In this document: piece after piece, positions 1-7,523 of the stretch
How positions within the stretch are numbered: the stretch's first letter is position 1
How the letters are laid out: each line of letters opens with the position of its first letter
DNA from: Pelagihabitans sp963760375
Lineage (GTDB): Bacteria > Bacteroidota > Bacteroidia > Flavobacteriales > Flavobacteriaceae
Reading direction: 5' to 3'
DNA length: 64,000 nucleotides
Assembly: GCA_963760375.1 (NCBI GenBank)
Contig: CAVXCS010000007.1
Coordinates: 1 to 64,000, forward strand
The notes under the pieces: model-generated
Told to the model about the DNA's origin: nothing
The model's database searches: none
The model's input: the letters and a program-made list of their open reading frames with translations, nothing else
Position numbers and translations under genes: made by a program

Positions 1-408
1 CCATGGATAGCCCCCGATGATCATATCCAGCGATTCCGTGGTATTCCTGGTGATGATCAATTCATCGGGGGCACAGCCCACCAGTTTCGCCAATCTGGCG
101 GCGATTCTTTTTTTATTGTCCCATTGCACCGTTCGCATATAATATGAAGCTTCAATGTTGACGAACTTGATATGTTCCATGTAACGGTTCAAAGTAGGAT
201 TGGGAATGAAATTGTAATACCCATTCTCTAAATTGATATAATCTGGCTTTAGGGTGTAATCGCGCCTGATACGTTCCCAAAAATCCGCTTCGGAATCGAA
301 ATCGTAACCTTCGGTGGTATTTTCCGGTTGTGCCCCGAGGGTGTAAGGAATAAACGGGGCGAGCATGGCTGACTGACCAAGGCGTTTTATAAAGGCTCTT
401 TTTTCCAT
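1..408 (-). CDS. Class V aminotransferase (PLP), N-terminal part, cut by window edge
   Basis: The first 136 residues of a PLP-dependent class V aminotransferase fold protein; the remainder lies beyond base 1. After a hydrophobic N-terminus (MEKRAFIKRLGQSAMLAPF) that looks like a degenerate Tat/Sec export signal, the protein continues with DYINLENGYYN and LIITRNTTESLD, typical of the cysteine desulfurase/isopenicillin-N-epimerase-like branch. The PLP lysine lies outside the window. It is divergent from the GntP permease with 182 bp between starts. The neighbours (RidA, a D-amino-acid PLP lyase and an M19 dipeptidase) suggest amino-acid or D-amino-acid chemistry. The exact reaction cannot be told from this part. 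Confidence 0.75.
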   Translation of the reverse strand, partial: MEKRAFIKRLGQSAMLAPFIPYTLGAQPENTTEGYDFDSEADFWERIRRDYTLKPDYINLENGYYNFIPNPTLNRYMEHIKFVNIEASYYMRTVQWDNKKRIAARLAKLVGCAPDELIITRNTTESLDMIIGGYPW

Positions 409-590
409 ATGATGAAAATTGTTCATCACAAGATAACAAATACAGACACTGGTATCAAAAATACCGTCCGCAAAACGATCCTGCCCCCATATCATGAATT
501 ATACTTTGCACCTTTTGGCCAACCAAAATTCTTGATCCAAATCGTGTTCATGAAAAAATCTTGTGTAAATTGGGTTGCTAAGACCAACCT

Positions 591-1907
591 ATGCCTCTAT
601 TTATTGTTATTGCAGGAATTCTTTTGCTGTTCCTACTCATCGCCCGGTTTAAATTAAACGCCTTCATCGCTTTTATCATCGTTTCTTTGTTGGTGGGACT
701 TGCCGAAGGTATGGATTTGCTCAGAGTGGTAGATTCCATACAAAGAGGAATAGGGAATACCTTGGGCGAACTGATCATGATTTTGGGCCTGGGCGCCATG
801 TTGGGAAAGCTGGTGGCCGATAGCGGGGCGGCACAACGCATTACCACCAAGTTGGTCGAGCGTTTCGGGAAAAAAAATATTCAATGGGCAGTGGTGCTGA
901 CAGGTTTTATTGTCGGAATCCCAATGTTCTACACCGTTGGATTCGTGATTTTGATTCCCCTTGTATTTACGGTAGCGGCAGCAACCGGACTCCCTTTACT
1001 TTATGTTGGCCTGCCCATGTTGGCCTCTTTGTCCGTGACCCACGGTTACTTGCCCCCACATCCCGCCCCAACGGGAATCGCGGTGCTTTTCAAGGCCGAT
1101 ATTGGCAAGACCCTGCTTTACGGAATCATCATCGCCATCCCTGCCATCATTGTTGCGGGGCCGTTATTTTCCCGGACCATTAAAAATGTGGTGGCCACCC
1201 CTCTGAAGGAATTTCTGAACCCTCGGGTGCTATCGGAAGAAGAAATGCCCGGGACGGCAATCAGTATCATTACCGCCTTGTTGCCGGTAATATTGATCGG
1301 CTTCGCATCGGTCATCAACCTGTTGGTCCCCGAAGAACATGCCATAAAGCAGGTAACCGCTATCATTGGAAACCCTGCACTTGCCATGCTCATTTCGGTA
1401 TTGGTTGCCATATATACCCTGGGTATTGCCAGGGGTAAAACGATGACCGCGGTCATGAATTCGGTGACCCAATCGGTGGCCGGTATTACCATGGTATTGT
1501 TGATCATTGGTGGCGCCGGGGGATTAAAGGAAGTATTGATCGATAGCGGGGTGAGCGGTTACATTGGGGATATGTTGAAAGGCTCCACTATTTCGCCCTT
1601 GGTATTGGCCTGGCTGATCGCAACGGTCATTCGGGTTTGTGTGGGATCGGCAACGGTCGCCGGGTTGACGGCTGCGGGTATCGCACTTCCGTTGATTGGG
1701 GATTCGGGGGTCAGTGCTGAATTGATGGTCTTGGCCATAGGTTCTGGCAGTTTGATGCTCTCCCACGTCAACGATGGCGGTTTTTGGCTTTTTAAAGAAT
1801 ACTTCAACCTATCGGTCAAGGATACTATAAAGACCTGGACCGTGATGGAAACAACCGTAGGGGTCATGGGCTTGCTTGGCGTGTTGGTTTTGGATACTTT
1901 TATCTGA
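591..1907 (+). CDS. GntP-family permease (gluconate/D-serine type symporter)
   Basis: An inner-membrane proton symporter of the GntP family, 438 aa, the usual length, hydrophobic throughout with about 12 membrane segments. Family-like stretches are GELIMILGLGAMLGKLV near residues 60-80, the conserved PPHPAPTG at about 155, and SHVNDGGFW near the C-terminus. The family includes gluconate transporters and DsdX, a D-serine permease. The next three genes (RidA, a DSD1/D-threonine-aldolase-like enzyme and a dipeptidase) make a D-amino acid a more likely substrate than gluconate; this is inferred from context only. It is the first gene of the + strand cluster. Confidence 0.9.
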   Translation: MPLFIVIAGILLLFLLIARFKLNAFIAFIIVSLLVGLAEGMDLLRVVDSIQRGIGNTLGELIMILGLGAMLGKLVADSGAAQRITTKLVERFGKKNIQWAVVLTGFIVGIPMFYTVGFVILIPLVFTVAAATGLPLLYVGLPMLASLSVTHGYLPPHPAPTGIAVLFKADIGKTLLYGIIIAIPAIIVAGPLFSRTIKNVVATPLKEFLNPRVLSEEEMPGTAISIITALLPVILIGFASVINLLVPEEHAIKQVTAIIGNPALAMLISVLVAIYTLGIARGKTMTAVMNSVTQSVAGITMVLLIIGGAGGLKEVLIDSGVSGYIGDMLKGSTISPLVLAWLIATVIRVCVGSATVAGLTAAGIALPLIGDSGVSAELMVLAIGSGSLMLSHVNDGGFWLFKEYFNLSVKDTIKTWTVMETTVGVMGLLGVLVLDTFI

Positions 1908-1980
1908 TGCCCATTACCGATCGGAAAGCAAACCTCTAAAGGGCCTTTAAAATTTATTTGGACGATAAAATAACAATGAT

Positions 1981-2445
1981 ATGGAAAATCCTTCAGAAAG
2001 AATTAAATCCTTGGGACTGATGCTGCCACCGGCCCCACCACCAGCTGGCTTGTACAAACCCATTCTTGTCGTAGACCATTTTTTATATGTTTCTGGCCAA
2101 GGACCGATGATGAACGATGGCAGCCTTTTCACTGGAAGGGTAGGCGATGATCTAAGCCTGGAAGATGGCAAGCGGGCAGCACGACAAGTGGCCCTGACCA
2201 TGCTGGCTACCATCACCACGCATTTTGGCGACCTGAACCGTATCAAACGCCTTGTAAAAACCTTGGGTATGGTGAACTGTACCCCCGATTTCGGGAACCA
2301 ACCTTTGGTCATCAATGGCTTTAGTGAATTGATGGCCGATATTTTTGGCAAAGACCATGGCGTCGGGGTGCGTAGCGCCGTGGGCATGATGCTGCCCGGA
2401 CAGGTGGCGGTCGAGATCGAGGCGATGTTCGAACTGCATCAATAA
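1981..2445 (+). CDS. RidA (YjgF/YER057c/UK114) family protein
   Basis: A cytosolic RidA-family protein, 154 aa. Family members that keep the conserved arginine hydrolyse reactive enamine/imine intermediates released by PLP dehydratases. Here the arginine is in GVGVRSAVGM (around residue 128), and the typical VSGQGP and PGQVAVEIEA stretches are present. It sits 7 bp upstream of a PLP-dependent D-amino-acid lyase-like gene, which fits a role in deaminating intermediates released by that enzyme. It is slightly longer than the classical ~130 aa RidA, so it may belong to a Rid subfamily other than RidA itself. Confidence 0.87.
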   Translation: MENPSERIKSLGLMLPPAPPPAGLYKPILVVDHFLYVSGQGPMMNDGSLFTGRVGDDLSLEDGKRAARQVALTMLATITTHFGDLNRIKRLVKTLGMVNCTPDFGNQPLVINGFSELMADIFGKDHGVGVRSAVGMMLPGQVAVEIEAMFELHQ

Positions 2446-2452
2446 ATAAACC

Positions 2453-3565
2453 ATGGAGAAAGTGAATTGGTACGAATTAACGGACCCCAAGAAAATAAGT
2501 TCCCCTGCCCTGTTGGTCTTTCCCGACCGCATTGAAAGGAACATTCAAAGAATGGTGGCAATAGCGGGAGACGTTTCCCGATTAAGACCCCATATCAAAA
2601 CCCATAAAACAAGGGAAATCGTAATGCTACAAATGCATTATGGCATCACAAAGTTCAAATGTGCCACCATTGCGGAAGCCGAACTTTTGGGACAATGCGG
2701 GGCCAAGGACGTTTTACTGGCCATGCAACCCGTAGGCCATAACGTCGATCGGTTCTTTAGCTTGATGAAAAGCTTTCCGAACACCGAATTTACTACCCTG
2801 GTCGATAATATCGGAACTTTAAGGGAACTCAATGGGAAAGCCAAGGAATGCCAATCCAATATCGGCCTTTGGATGGATCTGAATACCGGCATGGACCGAA
2901 CCGGAATCGAACCGGACCAAAAAGCCGAAGCATTGTATTCTTTAATGGCGACCCAATCCAATGTAGCACCAATGGGCCTTCATATTTACGACGGACATAT
3001 TCGAAATTCAGATTTTGGAGAGCGAAAAAAAGTCTGTGATGCCGCTTTTGAACCCGTATTGAGACTCAAACAGCAGTTGGAATCAAGGGGCATCGAGGTC
3101 AAAACCATTTTAGCGGGCGGCAGTCCCACCTTTCCGGTACATGCCTTGCGCAAGAATGTGGAACTCGGTCCGGGAACGACCCTGTTATGGGATGCACGAT
3201 ACGGACCACTTTTTGCGGACATGCGTTTTGAGATCGCCGCGGTACTGCTCACCAGAATCATCAGCAAACCCGCGCCAGGCCTACTTTGTTTTGATTTGGG
3301 TCACAAATCGATCGCCCCGGAAATGGATTTCCCGAGGGTATATATCTTCGGCCTCGAACACAGCCGTCAAATAAGCCAAAGTGAAGAACATTTGGTGGTT
3401 GCATATGATACCATCGACACATTCGAGGTGGGTGATGAATTTTATGCCATTCCCATGCACATTTGCCCCACCGTTGCCAAATATGAAGAACTGCTCACGG
3501 TAGTGGATGGTACCGTGACCGGCACCTGGAAAGTGGCCGCCCGTAACCAAAAAATCACCATATAA
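2453..3565 (+). CDS. D-threonine aldolase / D-serine dehydratase (DSD1)-like PLP enzyme
   Basis: A 370-aa fold-type III (alanine-racemase-like) PLP enzyme of the D-threonine aldolase/DSD1 family. The N-terminal barrel carries RPHIKTHK, with Lys49 as the expected Schiff-base lysine. The C-terminal domain has IPMHICPT, the His-x-Cys pair that binds the divalent metal in this family. The phosphate-binding region GGSPTFP is near residue 223. Members cleave D-threonine/D-allothreonine to glycine and acetaldehyde, or dehydrate D-serine to pyruvate and ammonia; sequence alone does not separate the two. It is cotranscribed with RidA upstream and the dipeptidase downstream (2 bp gap). A RidA partner favours the dehydratase reaction. 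Confidence 0.85.
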   Translation: MEKVNWYELTDPKKISSPALLVFPDRIERNIQRMVAIAGDVSRLRPHIKTHKTREIVMLQMHYGITKFKCATIAEAELLGQCGAKDVLLAMQPVGHNVDRFFSLMKSFPNTEFTTLVDNIGTLRELNGKAKECQSNIGLWMDLNTGMDRTGIEPDQKAEALYSLMATQSNVAPMGLHIYDGHIRNSDFGERKKVCDAAFEPVLRLKQQLESRGIEVKTILAGGSPTFPVHALRKNVELGPGTTLLWDARYGPLFADMRFEIAAVLLTRIISKPAPGLLCFDLGHKSIAPEMDFPRVYIFGLEHSRQISQSEEHLVVAYDTIDTFEVGDEFYAIPMHICPTVAKYEELLTVVDGTVTGTWKVAARNQKITI

Positions 3566-3567
3566 TC

Positions 3568-4632
3568 ATGTTTATATTCGATGCGCATCTAGACCTATCC
3601 ATGAATGCCATGGACTGGAACCGTGATCTAAGCTGGTCGGTGGCCGACATACGCCATAGTGAAAAAGGGATGACCGACAAGGCAGACCGCGGCAACAACA
3701 CCGTTTCCTTTGAAGAGATGCGGAAAGGCAATATCGGACTTTGTATGGCCACCCAAATCGCACGCTTTGTAAAACCGACAAATTCGCTCCCAGGCTGGAG
3801 GTCACCCCATCAAGCATGGGCACACACCCAGGGTCAATTGGCTTGGTACAGGGCCATGGAGGACAAGGGAGAATTGGTTCAGATAAAAAACAAAACGGAA
3901 CTCGACGCCCATTTGAACAGTTGGGAAAAAAATACAGCGGGGCATCCCATCGGGTATATCTTAACCTTGGAAGGAGCCGATAGCATCATTGATATGGGCT
4001 ATCTTGAAAAAGCCTACCAATCAGGACTAAGAGCCATTGGTCCGGCACATTATGGCCCGGGCACCTATGCCCATGGCACCAATTCCATTGGTGGTATAGG
4101 CGCAAAGGGAAAGGAGCTCTTAAAGGAAATGGAACGGTTGAACCTCATCCTCGATGCCACCCATTTATGCGACCAAAGCTTTTGGGAAACCCTATCGGTT
4201 TATCATGGGCCCGTATGGGCGAGTCATAACAATTGTCGGGCATTGGTTGATCACAACCGGCAATTTTCCGATGCCCAGATCAAGGCGTTGATTGAAAGAA
4301 AAGCGGTCATCGGCATGGCACTTGATGCCTGGATGATGGTACCGAATTGGGTACGCGGCAAATCTACGCCCCAGGGTATGGGGCTCACTTTGGATAAAAT
4401 GGCCGATAATATCGACCACATCTGTCAATTGGCCGGAAATGCCACGCATGTTGGGATAGGCACCGACCTTGACGGTGGCTTTGGAACCGAACAATGTCCT
4501 GCCGACATCGATACCATTGCCGACCTTCAGAAGTTGCCGTCGCTCTTGGCCAAAAGGGGTTATTCACAAGAAGATATCAAAGGAATCCTTCACTTGAACT
4601 TTATCGGGTTTCTCCGAAAGGCCTGGTCCTAG
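3568..4632 (+). CDS. Membrane dipeptidase, family M19 (renal dipeptidase-like)
   Basis: A zinc amidohydrolase-fold dipeptidase, 354 aa. Zinc-site motifs are visible in order: DAHLDL at the N-terminus, the bridging Glu in LTLEGAD (~residue 135), the ATHLC and WASHNNCR histidines, and GTDLDGG near residue 300. There is no signal peptide, so it is probably cytosolic. M19 enzymes often accept dipeptides with a C-terminal D-residue, which suits the D-amino-acid setting of this cluster. It starts 2 bp after the PLP enzyme and is the last gene of the run. Confidence 0.9.
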   Translation: MFIFDAHLDLSMNAMDWNRDLSWSVADIRHSEKGMTDKADRGNNTVSFEEMRKGNIGLCMATQIARFVKPTNSLPGWRSPHQAWAHTQGQLAWYRAMEDKGELVQIKNKTELDAHLNSWEKNTAGHPIGYILTLEGADSIIDMGYLEKAYQSGLRAIGPAHYGPGTYAHGTNSIGGIGAKGKELLKEMERLNLILDATHLCDQSFWETLSVYHGPVWASHNNCRALVDHNRQFSDAQIKALIERKAVIGMALDAWMMVPNWVRGKSTPQGMGLTLDKMADNIDHICQLAGNATHVGIGTDLDGGFGTEQCPADIDTIADLQKLPSLLAKRGYSQEDIKGILHLNFIGFLRKAWS

Positions 4633-4743
4633 ACGGCCTTTATTCAATAAGGACTGCTACGCTTAAACGATTTTAACTTCCATTTAAGTACCCATGGCAG
4701 GGTATTTGTTATTTTTACCGCTGTTAAGCTATTGTTTTACAAC

Positions 4744-5397
4744 ATGCGAATCCTGTTAACATTGATATTTTTGGCTGCGCTGCCTCTTGTGGGTCGGTCG
4801 CAGACCGATATTCCTACCCAAAAACCTCTACAGGTGGAGGTGGCCAACAAACTCGATGATAATGGGAAGGAAAGCAAAGGCACTTCGCTGCGAATCCCCT
4901 CGGTACTGGACAACAATCCGGAAATCGATTTGGCGCAGCCTAGCGGTCGCAAGCCCGTAAAAATGCTTCCCGATAAAGAACTGGTACAGGCAGGCACCGG
5001 GATGAAAATCGATCCCAAGGTGGGTCCCCGTGAGAACAACAAGGAAGGTTCTTCCTCCTTTTTTGGCAATATGTATCTCGGCGATATCAAAAGCAATGGC
5101 AGCTTTGTAGGCATTGTATGCAGGGACCATGAATACGTTGACGGTGACCGGGTAAAGATTTACCACAATGATAGGGTAATGGACCCCAATATATTGTTGA
5201 CCGGAAGCTTCAAAGGCATCAATGTTGACCTTGAAAAAGGTTTTAACCGGCTCGATTTTGAAGCTTTGAACGAAGGGTCTTCGTCCCCGAATACCGCCCA
5301 AGTCGATGTCTACGATGACCAGGGGCAGTTGATTTACTCGAATAAATGGCTGCTGTCTGCCGGCTCGAAGGCTACTTTGATCATCACAAAAGATTGA
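4744..5397 (+). CDS. Secreted protein of unknown function
   Basis: I do not recognise the family. From the ATG at 4744 the protein is 217 aa with a clear Sec signal peptide (MRILLTLIFLAALPLVGRSQ). An ATG 12 bp upstream would add four residues before it without changing the signal. The mature part begins with a polar, proline- and lysine-rich stretch (~20-110), then a compact beta-rich half (SNGSFVGIVCRDHEYVDGD onward) that looks like a small immunoglobulin-like domain. It stands alone: 111 bp after the dipeptidase and 156 bp before aguB. Confidence 0.7.
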   Translation: MRILLTLIFLAALPLVGRSQTDIPTQKPLQVEVANKLDDNGKESKGTSLRIPSVLDNNPEIDLAQPSGRKPVKMLPDKELVQAGTGMKIDPKVGPRENNKEGSSSFFGNMYLGDIKSNGSFVGIVCRDHEYVDGDRVKIYHNDRVMDPNILLTGSFKGINVDLEKGFNRLDFEALNEGSSSPNTAQVDVYDDQGQLIYSNKWLLSAGSKATLIITKD

Positions 5398-5553
5398 TCG
5401 GCCAGCTTCACATCACTTTTCTGACTATAACATCTTATTTTTTTAGGCCAAATCAATAATGAATTTGCGATAATATCCATGTCATTACCCTGAGCAATGG
5501 AAGCATGAAGTTTATATTTTGATATCTTTGGCGCTGCATTTAATGTTCATCCC

Positions 5554-6438
5554 ATGGGTAAGAAAAACTACAAGGTTGCCGTACTGCAACTCCATCTCAA
5601 CAATACTTCCACGGAAAACAGGGCCAAATGCCTTTCCTGGATCAAAAAGGCCGCTGCCAAAGGCGCAGAGGTCGTTTGCCTGCCCGAACTTTATAGCAGC
5701 CATTATTTCTGCCAAAGCGAAGATGTGGACAATTTCAAATTCGCCGAACCGCTCGGGGATATTTCGTTCACGGCTTTCAGTGCCCTTGCCAAGGAATTGA
5801 ACATTGCCATTATAGTACCGTTTTTCGAAAAAAGAATGTCGGGCATCTATCACAATAGTGCCTACATAATCGATTCGGATGGTACCCAGGCCGGATTGTA
5901 CCGAAAGATGCACATCCCCGACGACCCGCACTTTTATGAAAAATTCTATTTCACGCCAGGTGATCTGGGGTTTCAATCGGTAAAAACCAAAAAAGGTAAT
6001 TTGGGCACCTTGATCTGCTGGGACCAATGGTATCCGGAAGCCGCCAGGCTTACCGCCATGAAAGGTGCCGAGATCCTTTTTTACCCCACGGCCATAGGCT
6101 GGCACCCCTCCGAGAAATTGAAATACGGGGAAAACCAATACGGGGCCTGGATGAACGTGATGCGGGGCCATGCCGTGGCCAATGGTATTTTTGTGGCCGC
6201 CGCCAACCGCATCGGACTCGAAAAGTACCTGCCCGGTACCGACGGCATCGAGTTTTGGGGCAAATCGTTCATTTGCGGTCCGCAGGGGGAAATCCTTGCG
6301 ATGGCCTCCCATGACAAAGAAGAAATACTGATCGCGGAGGTAGACCTTGATCATCAAGAGAATGTAAGGCAAAACTGGCCGTTTTTCAGGGACAGGAGAA
6401 TCGACGCCTTCCATGAAATTACCAAAAGGGCTTTATAA
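5554..6438 (+). CDS. aguB: N-carbamoylputrescine amidase
   Basis: A carbon-nitrogen hydrolase (nitrilase superfamily), 294 aa, cytosolic. It hydrolyses N-carbamoylputrescine to putrescine, CO2 and ammonia. The catalytic triad is visible: Glu45 in CLPELY, Lys118 in YRKMHIPDDP and Cys155 in LICWDQWYPE. The last stretch and overall length match AguB/plant CPA rather than beta-ureidopropionase. Agmatine deiminase follows 7 bp later, so the two genes give the complete agmatine-to-putrescine route. Confidence 0.95.
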   Translation: MGKKNYKVAVLQLHLNNTSTENRAKCLSWIKKAAAKGAEVVCLPELYSSHYFCQSEDVDNFKFAEPLGDISFTAFSALAKELNIAIIVPFFEKRMSGIYHNSAYIIDSDGTQAGLYRKMHIPDDPHFYEKFYFTPGDLGFQSVKTKKGNLGTLICWDQWYPEAARLTAMKGAEILFYPTAIGWHPSEKLKYGENQYGAWMNVMRGHAVANGIFVAAANRIGLEKYLPGTDGIEFWGKSFICGPQGEILAMASHDKEEILIAEVDLDHQENVRQNWPFFRDRRIDAFHEITKRAL

Positions 6439-6445
6439 AAAATTT

Positions 6446-7480
6446 ATGGCAACGAGAAGATTTCCCGCAGAATGGGAGGCCCAAGAGGGTATTTTATTGT
6501 GCTTTCCCCAAAATGGCAACGATTGGCCTGGAAAATATCAGGCCATACAGTGGGCCTTTGTCGAGTTCATCAAGAAGGTTGCGGAAACGGAAAAAGTGTT
6601 TTTGATCGTGGCCGATGCTACCCTAAAGAAAAGGGTGCACGAGATGTTGGTTACCGCCTCGGTCAAAGTGGGCCATGTTTCTTATCTCCTGCAGAAGACC
6701 AACCGAAGCTGGATGCGCGACTCCGGACCTATCATCGTAAAAAATGGCGGCAAAAGGGAGGCCTTAAACTTTAATTTCAACGGATGGGCCAAGTACCCCA
6801 ACTGGAGATTGGACCGTTATGTTCCGGAAAAGGTGGCAAAGCATTTGAAACTTCCAATCACCCAGGTCGTTCATAAGGGCAAAAAGGTCGTCCTGGAAGG
6901 CGGGGCTTTGGAAGTCAATGGAAAAGGAACTTTGATCACTTCTGAGGAATGTCTGCTCCATCAAAGTATTCAGGTCAGAAATCCAGGCTTCACCAAGAAA
7001 GACTATGAAAGCGTTTTCAAGGAGTACCTTGGCATTACCAACACCATTTGGTTGGGCGACGGCATCGTTGGCGATGATACCCATGGCCATATCGATGACC
7101 TTTGTCGTTTCGTAGCTCCCGATACCGTGGTCACCGTTATGGAAGATGACCCAAAAGATAAGAACCATGCGCCCCTTCAAGACAATCTAAAACGGCTACG
7201 ACATGCCGTGTTGGAAGATGGAAGTCCTCTGAAGATCGTTACCCTGCCCATGCCTAAAAAAATCATGTTCGATGGGGTTCGATTACCGGCGAGTTATGCC
7301 AATTTCCTGATCTTGGACCAAACGGTTTTGGTGCCCACCTTTAACGACGTTCAGGATAGAAATGCCTTGAATATTCTGGCCGGTTGTTTTCCTGAAAGGT
7401 CGGTGATCGGAATCAGTGCCATCGACTTCATATGGGGCTTCGGCACCCTTCATTGCCTCAGCCAACAAATTCCCAAATAA
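6446..7480 (+). CDS. aguA: Agmatine deiminase
   Basis: A peptidyl-arginine-deiminase-superfamily enzyme, 344 aa, converting agmatine to N-carbamoylputrescine plus ammonia. The start chosen is MATRRFPAEWE at 6446, 7 bp after aguB; an ATG at 6413 would overlap aguB and add 11 unmatched residues. Guanidino-group-binding motifs are present (WMRDSGP at ~85, LEGGALEVNG at ~150, GDDTHGHIDD at ~213). The catalytic cysteine is Cys337 in TLHCLSQQ, close to the C-terminus as in the family. Its product is the substrate of AguB just upstream. Confidence 0.95.
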   Translation: MATRRFPAEWEAQEGILLCFPQNGNDWPGKYQAIQWAFVEFIKKVAETEKVFLIVADATLKKRVHEMLVTASVKVGHVSYLLQKTNRSWMRDSGPIIVKNGGKREALNFNFNGWAKYPNWRLDRYVPEKVAKHLKLPITQVVHKGKKVVLEGGALEVNGKGTLITSEECLLHQSIQVRNPGFTKKDYESVFKEYLGITNTIWLGDGIVGDDTHGHIDDLCRFVAPDTVVTVMEDDPKDKNHAPLQDNLKRLRHAVLEDGSPLKIVTLPMPKKIMFDGVRLPASYANFLILDQTVLVPTFNDVQDRNALNILAGCFPERSVIGISAIDFIWGFGTLHCLSQQIPK

Positions 7481-7523
7481 CAAATTTCTGTTTGCCAGGC
7501 TAATCCAGGTTCATTTTTGTGGG

